Source: Patescibacteria group bacterium
Lineage (GTDB): Bacteria; Patescibacteriota; Patescibacteriia; Patescibacteriales; VMTK01
Length of the DNA stretch: 11,678 nt
Direction: 5' to 3'
Assembly (NCBI GenBank): GCA_018896595.1
Contig: JAHIME010000032.1
Location: 1-11,678 of the forward strand
The translations under genes and the position numbers were made by a program. The first letter of the stretch is position 1, and each line of letters starts with the position of its first letter. Positions 1 through 6,968 of this stretch are shown here, piece by piece. The notes beneath the pieces were generated by a model that searched no databases, was not told where the DNA came from, and saw only the letters and a program-made list of their open reading frames with translations.

Positions 1-57
1 ACACACGCTTCTCCGTTCCAACCCCTTTAATTATAAAAAAACAAAAATAAAAACAAA

Positions 58-348
58 ATGACAAACGCAAACATAAACACCCATGCCAATGGCTTTGAAT
101 TTCATTATATTGGCTGGAAATACTACAATCAAGTGAAAAAGAAAGCAATGGAGCAGGAGTTCAGCTGGTCTGGACTCGTATTAAGCTTGTCCATTGCTTT
201 TTTTATTGTCGTATCCTGCGCCCTGGCCTTAAACATAATTTACCAATCTATTAACAACGGCTCTGCTTATAACCAACGGCTGGACAATAAAATTTACCGC
301 CTGGAAAGCTTTAATCAAAATATGGGAAATTATTCGCAAAAAGCCTGA
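58..348 (+). CDS. Hypothetical single-pass membrane protein (96 aa)
   Basis: I do not recognise this protein. It has a polar N-terminal stretch of about 35 residues with several aromatic residues, one strongly hydrophobic segment at about residues 38-61, and a polar Asn/Gln-rich tail of about 35 residues. This suggests one membrane-spanning helix and a short outer or inner tail. There is no cleavable signal peptide, because the hydrophobic stretch starts too late. The ATG at 58 follows an A-rich stretch with no Shine-Dalgarno sequence; a second Met at residue 31 is an alternative start that would keep the membrane helix. It is the only gene in the window ending in TGA. The layout (short N-terminus, one helix, polar tail) recalls FtsL/DivIC-like division proteins, but no sequence motif supports this. 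Confidence 0.55.
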   Translation: MTNANINTHANGFEFHYIGWKYYNQVKKKAMEQEFSWSGLVLSLSIAFFIVVSCALALNIIYQSINNGSAYNQRLDNKIYRLESFNQNMGNYSQKA

Positions 349-368
349 ATATTAACTTATGTTAATAT
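349..368 (+). other. A/T-rich stem-loop right after the first gene
   Basis: ATATTAAC at 349-356 is perfectly complementary to GTTAATAT at 361-368, with a TTAT loop. It begins directly after the stop codon of the small membrane protein. There is no T-tract, so it is at best a weak terminator or an mRNA 3' end stabiliser. Confidence 0.4.
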
Positions 369-463
369 AAATCGTTCTTTAAAAACCAAATTTGAGCCGT
401 ATTTATTACGCTACTTTACAAAAAGATAAAAGTTGTTAATTAATACAGCTCATAGTAAAATTT

Positions 464-483
464 CACAGAGCGCGAGCTTTGTG
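464..483 (+). other. Stem-loop with a GCGA (GNRA-type) tetraloop
   Basis: CACAGAGC (464-471) pairs with GCTTTGTG (476-483), with one G-T wobble, around the loop GCGA. GNRA loops are typical of structured RNA. No T-tract follows on the plus strand; an A-run follows instead. A possible promoter lies just upstream (TTGTTA at 433-438, 17 bp, TAAAAT at 456-461), which would start a transcript at about 468, inside the stem, so the two are probably not parts of one RNA. Confidence 0.4.
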
Positions 484-502
484 AAAAAAACAAAAAGTTA
501 TA

Positions 503-537
503 AAAACGCCTCGGCGACCTTTCGCTCGGGGCGTTTT
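503..537 (+). other. GC-rich stem-loop upstream of smc, possible terminator
   Basis: AAAACGCC (503-510) is complementary to GGCGTTTT (530-537). An inner GCGA/TCGC helix (514-517 with 522-525) lies inside. The A-run before and T-run after make it a plausible weak bidirectional terminator. It is the middle one of three consecutive hairpins in the 349-639 gap. Confidence 0.5.
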
Positions 538-567
538 AACTACATTTATCCGCATTTATATTCACAA

Positions 568-598
568 CAGCCGACGAGTTTTCGCCGGCTGCTTTTTT
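568..598 (+). terminator. Rho-independent terminator upstream of smc
   Basis: CAGCCG (568-573) pairs with CGGCTG (586-591). After one mismatch, a further CGA/TCG helix closes a small loop. Six T residues follow at 593-598. The stem plus T-tract is a standard intrinsic terminator on the plus strand. It insulates smc from transcription coming from the left. Confidence 0.75.
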
Positions 599-615
599 AT
601 TTTGGCAAATTATTG

Positions 616-626
616 TATAATATAAT
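616..626 (+). promoter_or_regulatory. Promoter -10 for smc, nearly leaderless
   Basis: Two overlapping perfect TATAAT boxes lie at 616-621 and 621-626. The expected -35 position falls in the T-rich terminator tail and matches poorly. Initiation 6-7 nt past the second box would be at about 632-633, leaving only about 7 nt before the smc ATG at 640, too short for a Shine-Dalgarno site. Confidence 0.55.
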
Positions 627-639
627 AGTAATAAAAATT

Positions 640-3276
640 ATGTTTTTAGAAAAACTTGAAATACAAGGATTTAAATCATTTGCCAATAAAAACACTTTGG
701 TTTTTCCCGGCATGCTTGATAAAAGCAGGCGCGGCATTACCGCTATTGTCGGCCCTAACGGCTCCGGCAAATCCAATATCGCCGATTCCGTGCGCTGGGC
801 CTTGGGCGAGCAAAGCATGAAAACTTTGCGCGGCAAAAAAAGCGAAGATATTATTTTTTCCGGCTCGGATAAAAAAAGCAGGATGGGAATGGCCGAAGTG
901 TCGTTGTTTTTAAACAACGAGGACAGGAAAGCGCCGCTTGACTACCCGCAAGTGGTTTTAACCCGCCGCTTGTACCGCAGCGGCGACAGCGAATATTTGA
1001 TTAACAACAGCCGCGTCAGGCTGTACGACACGCAGATGTTTCTGGCTAAGGCCAACTTCGGGCAAAAAACATACAGCGTAATCGGACAAGGCATGGTTGA
1101 GGGCTTTTTAAACACCTCGCTGGCTGAACGCAAGGAATTTTTTGACGAGGCAACCGGAGTTAAACAATTTCAAATCAAGCGCGATGAATCGCTCAACAGA
1201 TTGCGAAGCAGCCATGAAAACCTTAACCAGGCGCAAATGCTCCTGGCCGAAATAGAGCCGCGGCTTAAAAGCTTGACTAAGCAGGTGAATAAGCTGCAAA
1301 AAGGAGGAGAGATTAAATCGGAGCTGAGAGAACTGCAGCTTAATTACTACGGAAAAATGTGGAATGAAATCAACGATAAATTCAATGAACGCAACAAGCA
1401 TTTTCTTCAAATTGAAAAAATAAAAACAGAAAAGGAAAAAAAATTGGACGGCTTGAACCGCGAGCTTAATAAGATGGCGGCGCAAGAAAAAAATACGCAG
1501 GAATTCAATCAATGGCAAAAAGAATTATCGGAAGCGCAAAACAAAAAGGATTCCATAACCAAACAATTAGCCCGCGTTGAAGCGCAGTTAGAAATAAAAT
1601 TGGAAGCCGGCGGCCAGTTTGACTTATCATGGCTCGTCAATAAACAAAACGAATTGGGGCGGGAGATTGCCAACATCAAAGAAGAAATTAATTTGACAAA
1701 CAACAATATTAATCCTGAAAAAAATAAAATAATAATTCTGCAAAACGAAAAAAACGGCATTGACGATAAAATTAGCGGCTTAAACAAGGAATTAGCCCTC
1801 CAAAGCTCCGGCGCGGCCGGCGATGGCGATAAAAAATTAAACGAACGGCTGAAGCTGATATTGGCCGACCTGAGCAAAGCTGAAGAAGAATCCGATTTGA
1901 ATAAAATAAAAACCGCTTTGAAAGAAATCAAAAAAAACTTGGAAAAAATTTTAAATTCATCGGAAGATCATGAAAAAAAAGAAAAGTTTAACGCGATTCA
2001 AGCCGAAATAATAAATTTGGCTGAAAAAAAAGAGGAAATTACCGCTAAAATCAATGAAAGCAATTTAAAAATCGCCGCCTATGGAGAGCGGTTGAAGCTG
2101 CTTGAAGAAAAAGGAAATAATCTGCGAAACGAACTTAACTCTGTTGAAACCAAGTTAAAGCAATACAAAAATAATCTCGGCCCGCGAGAAATAAACGAAA
2201 ATAGCGCGAAGTTAAAAAATGAATTAAGCCAAATTGGCGATAAAATCGCGGAACTGAAAGAAAAAACAGGCGCTTACGCGCGGAAAGAGGAAGAGAAAAA
2301 AAGCCGCTTGTTCACTTTGCAAAAAGACATGCAAATCCTGCAAAACGAAATTAACGATCAGAGCGGCCGGCTCAATGAAACAAAAATCAGTTCAACCAGA
2401 TATGAAACCAAGCTGGAAAATTTGGAAATTGAAATAAGGCACAACTTCGGCGGCTTGAACGAAATCAAGCAATGCAAGCCGGAGGGAGAGATTAATTATG
2501 AAGCCGTTTCCGAGAAAATAAACCAGATGAAAAGACAGCTTGATTTAATCGGCGGCATTGATCCGGAAATTGAAAAAGAATATGTTGAAACCAAAAAACG
2601 ATTTGATTTTTTATTCGGCCAAGTTGAAGATTTAACCAAGGCGATCAACTCGCTTAAAGAAATAATCAAGGAGCTTGATATCAGCATAAAAGAAAAATTT
2701 GATAAAGAATTTAAGCTGATATCGGATAAATTTGAAGAATATTTTAAAATCCTTTTCAGCGGCGGCCGCGCTAAAATAATTAAAGTCATGGATGATGAAG
2801 CAACGGAAGAGGATAAAAACGCCGAGCAGGGCGGGCAATCCTCCGCTAACGGCAGCGATGAAAAAACCAAACTGACTTTGGATATTAATAAAATAAAATT
2901 CCTGCAAAAACATAACGCCACCGGACTGGCCGGCATTGAAATTCAAGCCACGCCGCCGGGCAAAAAAATAAAATCCGTTTCAATGCTCTCGGGCGGAGAG
3001 CGGGCTTTAACGGCAATCGCTTTAATCTGCGCCATCATCAGCGCCAACCCGTCGCCCTTTGTGGTCTTGGACGAGGTTGACGCGGCTCTGGACGAAGCCA
3101 ACTCCGAACGGTTGGCTAAAATATTGGAAGATCTCTCGCATAAAACCCAATTCATCGTCATAACCCACAATCGCGCCTCAATGCGGCGCGCCAATGTCTT
3201 ATACGGCATTACCATGGGAGACGACGGGGTAAGCAAGTTGTTAAGCATCAAGCTGGAAGAAGCAAAAGCTAAATAA
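640..3276 (+). CDS. smc: SMC-family chromosome segregation ATPase, short and apparently hingeless
   Basis: SMC ATPases organise and segregate the chromosome by entrapping DNA. The N-terminal head starts MFLEKLEIQGFKSF and has the Walker A motif GPNGSGKSN at about residues 38-46. The C-terminal head has the signature LSGGE (about 783-787), the Walker B run VVLDEVD (about 808-814) and an ITHN switch histidine. Roughly residues 185-680 are mostly Lys/Glu-rich coiled coil. With this start the protein has 878 aa, against about 1150-1200 for usual bacterial SMC, and I see no globular hinge domain in the middle. A polar linker rich in Asp, Glu, Gly and Ser interrupts the C-terminal head just after a GGRAKIIKV stretch. 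The frame is open back to 433, but family similarity begins at the ATG at 640 and the upstream part holds a terminator. No Shine-Dalgarno site. comM follows 13 nt later, so the two are probably co-transcribed. Confidence 0.93.
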   Translation: MFLEKLEIQGFKSFANKNTLVFPGMLDKSRRGITAIVGPNGSGKSNIADSVRWALGEQSMKTLRGKKSEDIIFSGSDKKSRMGMAEVSLFLNNEDRKAPLDYPQVVLTRRLYRSGDSEYLINNSRVRLYDTQMFLAKANFGQKTYSVIGQGMVEGFLNTSLAERKEFFDEATGVKQFQIKRDESLNRLRSSHENLNQAQMLLAEIEPRLKSLTKQVNKLQKGGEIKSELRELQLNYYGKMWNEINDKFNERNKHFLQIEKIKTEKEKKLDGLNRELNKMAAQEKNTQEFNQWQKELSEAQNKKDSITKQLARVEAQLEIKLEAGGQFDLSWLVNKQNELGREIANIKEEINLTNNNINPEKNKIIILQNEKNGIDDKISGLNKELALQSSGAAGDGDKKLNERLKLILADLSKAEEESDLNKIKTALKEIKKNLEKILNSSEDHEKKEKFNAIQAEIINLAEKKEEITAKINESNLKIAAYGERLKLLEEKGNNLRNELNSVETKLKQYKNNLGPREINENSAKLKNELSQIGDKIAELKEKTGAYARKEEEKKSRLFTLQKDMQILQNEINDQSGRLNETKISSTRYETKLENLEIEIRHNFGGLNEIKQCKPEGEINYEAVSEKINQMKRQLDLIGGIDPEIEKEYVETKKRFDFLFGQVEDLTKAINSLKEIIKELDISIKEKFDKEFKLISDKFEEYFKILFSGGRAKIIKVMDDEATEEDKNAEQGGQSSANGSDEKTKLTLDINKIKFLQKHNATGLAGIEIQATPPGKKIKSVSMLSGGERALTAIALICAIISANPSPFVVLDEVDAALDEANSERLAKILEDLSHKTQFIVITHNRASMRRANVLYGITMGDDGVSKLLSIKLEEAKAK

Positions 3277-3289
3277 AAAATTCCCGCAT

Positions 3290-4810
3290 ATGAGTTCAAA
3301 AATATTTTCAGCCGCTGTTGTCGGCTTAGACGCCGAATTGGTGGAAGTTGAAGCCGACACCAGCTGCGGCCAGCTTGGCTCTTTTGTTATTGTCGGACTG
3401 CCTGACGCGGCGGTTTCGGAATCAAGGGAAAGAGTCAGGGGAGCGATAAAAAATTCCGGCTTTAAATTCCCCTCAAGAAAAATTATTGTCAACTTGGCTC
3501 CGGCGGATTTAAAAAAACAAGGTCCGAGCTATGATCTGCCGATCGCGATTAGTATACTTAAGACCACTAACAGACTCCATATAGCCGGCAATTTGGAAGA
3601 AATGCTGTTTATCGGCGAACTGGCGCTAAACGGCCGTTTAAGGCCGATTAACGGCACTTTGCCCATCGCTTTGGCGGCGCGCCTGCGGGGCATAAAAACG
3701 ATTTTTGTGCCGACCGGCAACGCGACTGAAGCAAAACTCGTTAAGGAACTGGAAGTTGTGCCAATAGCTGATTTGGCTGAATTGGCGAATCATCTGCGGG
3801 GCGGAAAATTAATCAAACCGATTGAATCCGTCGATTTTAATTTTTCCAATGTAACAATACTTTCCGACATGTCGCATATCAAAGGGCAGGAGCATGTTAA
3901 AAGAGCCATGGAAATCTCCGCCGCCGGCGCCCACAATATGCTGATGAGCGGCCCTCCCGGTTCCGGCAAAACATTAATCGCCAGAACCATGCCCTCAATT
4001 CTGCCCGATCTGACCATGGAGGAGGCGTTGGAATTGACAAAAATCTACAGCGTAGCCGGACTGCTTCCTGCCGATGTCCCATTAATGGCCAGCCGGCCTT
4101 TCCGCTCCCCGCATCACACGGCTTCGGGCGTAGCATTAGTCGGCGGCGGAACATGGCCCAAACCGGGAGAAATCTCTCTCGCCCACAGAGGCGTTTTATT
4201 CCTGGATGAATTCGGCGAATTTCCCCGCCAAGCTTTGGAAAATATGCGCCAGCCGCTGGAAGACGGGCTGATTCACATCAGCCGCGCCGCCGGCAACCTC
4301 TGCTTTCCGGCTAAATTTATTCTTGTCGCCGCCATGAATCCCTGCCCTTGCGGCTTTTTGGGAGACAACGAAAAAAGCTGCGCTTGCTCGGCTGCTCAAG
4401 TGATTAATTATAGAAAAAAAATATCCGGCCCGATCCTTGACCGCATTGATTTGCACATAGAAGTCCCGCGAATTAAGTTTGAAAAATTGTCGTCGGACGC
4501 TCCGGCCGAAGAGTCGCGAACAATAAAAAACCGCGTGCAAACAGCCAGAACCGCCCAACGGAAAAGATTTGAAAATACGCCTTTCATAACCAATTCGGAA
4601 ATGTCTTCCGAGGCCGTCAAGCAATTCTGCCGAATTGACGGCGCTTCAACAAATTTGCTGCGCAACGCAGTTAACCAGATGCGCTTGTCCGCCCGGGCGT
4701 ACTTTCGCATTTTGAAGCTGGCACGCACCATCGCTGATCTGGCCGAAGAAGAAAGCATCCTGACGCGGCATCTGGCCGAAGCTTTGCAGTATAGGCCGAA
4801 AGTGGAATAG
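3290..4810 (+). CDS. comM: ComM/YifB-family Mg-chelatase-like AAA+ ATPase
   Basis: This family forms hexameric AAA+ motors. The best-studied member, ComM, promotes branch migration during natural transformation. The N-terminal ComM-type domain includes GLPDAAVSESRERVRGAI and NLAPADLKKQGPSYDLPIA. The AAA+ core has Walker A GPPGSGKT at residues 221-228, Walker B VLFLDEF at about 302-308, the family's Cys-rich AMNPCPCGFLGD segment with a following CAC pair, and the LDRIDLHIEVP segment. The C-terminal Mg-chelatase helical domain (RLSARAYFRILKLARTIADL) is complete. The length of 506 aa is typical. It lies 13 nt after smc without its own obvious promoter or Shine-Dalgarno site. A role in DNA uptake or recombination fits recA and ssb nearby but is inferred; many non-transformable bacteria also carry this gene. 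Confidence 0.93.
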   Translation: MSSKIFSAAVVGLDAELVEVEADTSCGQLGSFVIVGLPDAAVSESRERVRGAIKNSGFKFPSRKIIVNLAPADLKKQGPSYDLPIAISILKTTNRLHIAGNLEEMLFIGELALNGRLRPINGTLPIALAARLRGIKTIFVPTGNATEAKLVKELEVVPIADLAELANHLRGGKLIKPIESVDFNFSNVTILSDMSHIKGQEHVKRAMEISAAGAHNMLMSGPPGSGKTLIARTMPSILPDLTMEEALELTKIYSVAGLLPADVPLMASRPFRSPHHTASGVALVGGGTWPKPGEISLAHRGVLFLDEFGEFPRQALENMRQPLEDGLIHISRAAGNLCFPAKFILVAAMNPCPCGFLGDNEKSCACSAAQVINYRKKISGPILDRIDLHIEVPRIKFEKLSSDAPAEESRTIKNRVQTARTAQRKRFENTPFITNSEMSSEAVKQFCRIDGASTNLLRNAVNQMRLSARAYFRILKLARTIADLAEEESILTRHLAEALQYRPKVE

Positions 4811-4822
4811 ATTAATTATTGG

Positions 4823-4852
4823 TTTTCATTGAAAAAAAATTTATGCTATAAT
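4823..4852 (+). promoter_or_regulatory. Extended -10 promoter for the solute-binding protein/pilin unit
   Basis: TGC followed by TATAAT spans 4844-4852, a perfect extended -10 box. TTTTCA at 4823-4828 lies 18 bp upstream and is a moderate -35. Initiation near 4859 would give a leader of about 30 nt with no Shine-Dalgarno site before the ATG at 4889. Confidence 0.6.
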
Positions 4853-4888
4853 TATAAATAGCTAAAATTTCTAATTATTTATCAGCTT

Positions 4889-6334
4889 ATGCATAAAAAA
4901 CTAAAACTCATCTTTCTCATCCTGATTATCGTCTTTCTCCCTGCTTTCGGCCTTAAATGCCAGCCGAAAGAAGTCCAGAAAGCCATGGAGCCGATTACTT
5001 TAAACTATTGGCGGGTTTGGGACGGGCCGGACGCTTTCGCGGAAATTATTGAAAAATACAGCCAAATCCACCCTAATATAACAATCAAATACCGCAAATT
5101 AAACTACGATGAATATGAAAAAGAACTGCTGGAAGCCTGGGCGGAAGACAGAGGCCCGGATATATTTTCCGTTCATAACACCTGGCTGAAAAAATACCAA
5201 AATAAAATAGAGCCCCTGCCGGCGGAAATTACCATGGCTTATCCGATTACGCAAGGAACCATTAAAAAAGAAACCATAACCGAGATGCGCACAAACAAAA
5301 GCTTGGGCCTGAAAAAGCTGAAAGATGAATTTGTTGACGCGGTTTACGATGACGCGGTAATTAAAGTTAAAAACGAAAAATCCGGCGCGATGGAAGAAAA
5401 AATTTTCGCGCTTCCTCTTTCCGTTGATACTTTAGCCATGTATTATAACAAAGAATTATTAAATAACTCCGGCATTATTGAACCGCCGGCTTACTGGGAT
5501 AAGGAATTCCAGCAGGATGTCAAGAAATTAACCAAGCAAAACGCCAAAGGCCAGATAATCCAGCCGGGCGTCGCTTTGGGCGGAAGCGCGAACATTGAAC
5601 GCTACAGCGATATTTTATCCGTATTAATGATGCAGAACGGCGCGGTAATGATGGATGAATACGGCGCGGTAACGTTTAATCAAGTCCCGCCTAATTTAAA
5701 AAGCCAGGGCTATAATCCGGGCTTGGAGGCCTTGCTCTTTTACACGGATTTCGCCAATCCTGCCAAAGAAGTCTATTGCTGGAATAAAACTTTGGATAAT
5801 TCTCTTGATATGTTCAGCCGCGGCAATCTGGCTTTGATGTTCGGCTATTCCTACCATTTGCCGCAAATTAACGCGCGCGCCTCAAAATTAAACTTTTCCA
5901 TAGCCAAACTGCCGCAAATCAAGGGAAATTCACAAACCGTCAACTTCGCTAATTATTGGATGGAAACCGTTTCCAAAAAAATTCTTACCAACCCGGAAAA
6001 TTTAAAAAAAGGCGCGGATTACGCCGCGTTAAAAAAAGACGCGGCCTGGGATTTTGTCCAGTTCGCGGCCAAGGCTGAAAATGTAAAAAGTTATCTGCAA
6101 AAAACAAGAACACCAACCGCTTTGCGCTCTTTGGTGAATGAGCAATTGGACGATATTGACATCGGCGTCTTCGCCGAGCAGGTCTTAACCGCCAAAAGCT
6201 GGTATCGGGGAGCTGATTATAACGCGGCGGAAAAAATTATCGGGGAGATGATTGACGGCGCAGTTTTAGGCCAAGATGAAATAGGAAATATAATTGACAC
6301 CGGCGCCAAGAAAGTCCAACAAACAATTAAGTAA
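4889..6334 (+). CDS. Extracellular solute-binding protein, family 1 type
   Basis: A 481-aa exported protein resembling family 1 (sugar-type) ABC solute-binding proteins. These capture a ligand outside the cell and pass it to a membrane permease. The N-terminus has two Lys-Lys/Lys pairs and a hydrophobic run at residues 7-20, then GLKC with Cys24, which may be a lipid-attachment site, although Lys just before the Cys is unlike a normal lipobox. The mature start (ITLNYWRVWDGPDAFAEII) and segments such as GPDIFSVHNTWLKKY and PLSVDTLAMYYNKELL fit the fold's first lobe. No permease or ATPase gene lies in the window, so its transporter, if any, is elsewhere. The ligand cannot be told from sequence. 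The pilin-like gene follows 4 nt after the stop, indicating one operon. Confidence 0.85.
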   Translation: MHKKLKLIFLILIIVFLPAFGLKCQPKEVQKAMEPITLNYWRVWDGPDAFAEIIEKYSQIHPNITIKYRKLNYDEYEKELLEAWAEDRGPDIFSVHNTWLKKYQNKIEPLPAEITMAYPITQGTIKKETITEMRTNKSLGLKKLKDEFVDAVYDDAVIKVKNEKSGAMEEKIFALPLSVDTLAMYYNKELLNNSGIIEPPAYWDKEFQQDVKKLTKQNAKGQIIQPGVALGGSANIERYSDILSVLMMQNGAVMMDEYGAVTFNQVPPNLKSQGYNPGLEALLFYTDFANPAKEVYCWNKTLDNSLDMFSRGNLALMFGYSYHLPQINARASKLNFSIAKLPQIKGNSQTVNFANYWMETVSKKILTNPENLKKGADYAALKKDAAWDFVQFAAKAENVKSYLQKTRTPTALRSLVNEQLDDIDIGVFAEQVLTAKSWYRGADYNAAEKIIGEMIDGAVLGQDEIGNIIDTGAKKVQQTIK

Positions 6335-6338
6335 AAAT

Positions 6339-6878
6339 ATGAAAAAATATTTAAAATTTATAATCCCTTTCTCTATTGCCGCGATTATTATATTATTTTT
6401 CGCCATTAACATTAATATTGTCCAAGCCGTAAACACCTGCCCTACTCAATTTCCGGGCTACCAGTGCATGGACAAATCGCAAGGTACTGATTGCAAAGCC
6501 GGATATTGTCTTGACAACCCCGATGTTAATTTCCAATGTTGCAAACAAAAAACTTCCGCGGGTACAGGCATCCTGCCGGCTGGCGCGGAAAAAGGCGATT
6601 ATACATTAAACGATTTTATCCAATTAGCGGTTAATATATCCAAATGGCTTTTGGGCATTACCGGCTCTCTGGCTTTGCTGGCTTTTATTTACGGCGGGGT
6701 TGTATTTTTAATCTCGGCCGGCAACACTGAAATGGTGGCAAGGGGGAAAAAAATAATAATAGGAGCGGTAATCGGCTTGGTAATAGTTTTTGCCAGCTAC
6801 ACGATAATAAGTTTTGTCTTTACAGCTTTTGAAGTCCCGGGAGGGGGAAATTGGGCGACTTCCGGCTGGTTTAAATAA
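6339..6878 (+). CDS. Secreted pilin-like protein (VirB2/Mbov_0395 type) with Cys-rich N-terminal domain
   Basis: A 179-aa protein with a signal peptide (Lys-rich start, hydrophobic run 7-28, likely cleavage after VQA at 28-30). A small Cys-rich region holds six cysteines at 34, 43, 52, 57, 67 and 68, enough for three disulfides. After a Gly-rich linker come two hydrophobic helices at about 103-125 and 138-163, joined by a short loop with SAGNTEMVARGKK. This two-helix hairpin matches the pattern of VirB2/TrbC-like pilins and the Mbov_0395 family, which assemble type IV secretion or conjugation pili. The Met at 6339 was chosen because it opens the signal peptide; an upstream in-frame Met at 6294 lies inside the preceding gene. 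Gap to the solute-binding protein is 4 nt. No other secretion genes are nearby. Function as a pilus subunit is inferred from the helix pattern. Confidence 0.75.
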   Translation: MKKYLKFIIPFSIAAIIILFFAININIVQAVNTCPTQFPGYQCMDKSQGTDCKAGYCLDNPDVNFQCCKQKTSAGTGILPAGAEKGDYTLNDFIQLAVNISKWLLGITGSLALLAFIYGGVVFLISAGNTEMVARGKKIIIGAVIGLVIVFASYTIISFVFTAFEVPGGGNWATSGWFK

Positions 6879-6919
6879 TAACTAAAATTAATTTAAAGTA
6901 AAGGAATTTCAATATTACC

Positions 6920-6965
6920 ATTCGCATGTCACGCATTTGTAGTTGCGGGTTCGCGAAGCGAATAA
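6920..6965 (+). repeat. Small intergenic repeat with ATTCGCAT/GCATTTGTAG words
   Basis: The 90-nt gap before the RodZ-like gene contains ATTCGCAT (6920-6927), GCATTTGTAG (6933-6942), the palindrome TTCGCGAA (6950-6957) and GCGAATAA (6958-6965). ATTCGC at 6920-6925 and GCGAAT at 6958-6963 form inverted ends. The same words recur in the long hairpin element at 9677-9780, suggesting one dispersed repeat family. Confidence 0.55.
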
Positions 6966-6968
6966 CTT

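Noticed and set aside
433..639. Upstream extension of the smc frame (TTG start at 433)
   Set aside because: It spans three hairpins, a terminator and the promoter, and SMC family similarity begins exactly at the ATG at 640.
349..639. tRNA, tmRNA or 6S RNA in the gap before smc
   Set aside because: No cloverleaf, CCA end, tag-peptide frame or long interrupted rod is seen, only separate local hairpins.
1108..1931. Long hydrophobic open frames antisense to the smc coiled coil
   Set aside because: Lys/Glu codons read in reverse give Phe/Leu/Ser-rich pseudo-membrane sequences; this is a compositional artefact.
3897..4154. Arg-rich open frame antisense to comM
   Set aside because: It is opposite a strongly conserved gene, its composition is that of a codon shadow, and it has no promoter or family features.
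6294..6338. Earlier start for the pilin-like gene
   Set aside because: It lies within the solute-binding protein gene and would bury the signal peptide behind polar residues.
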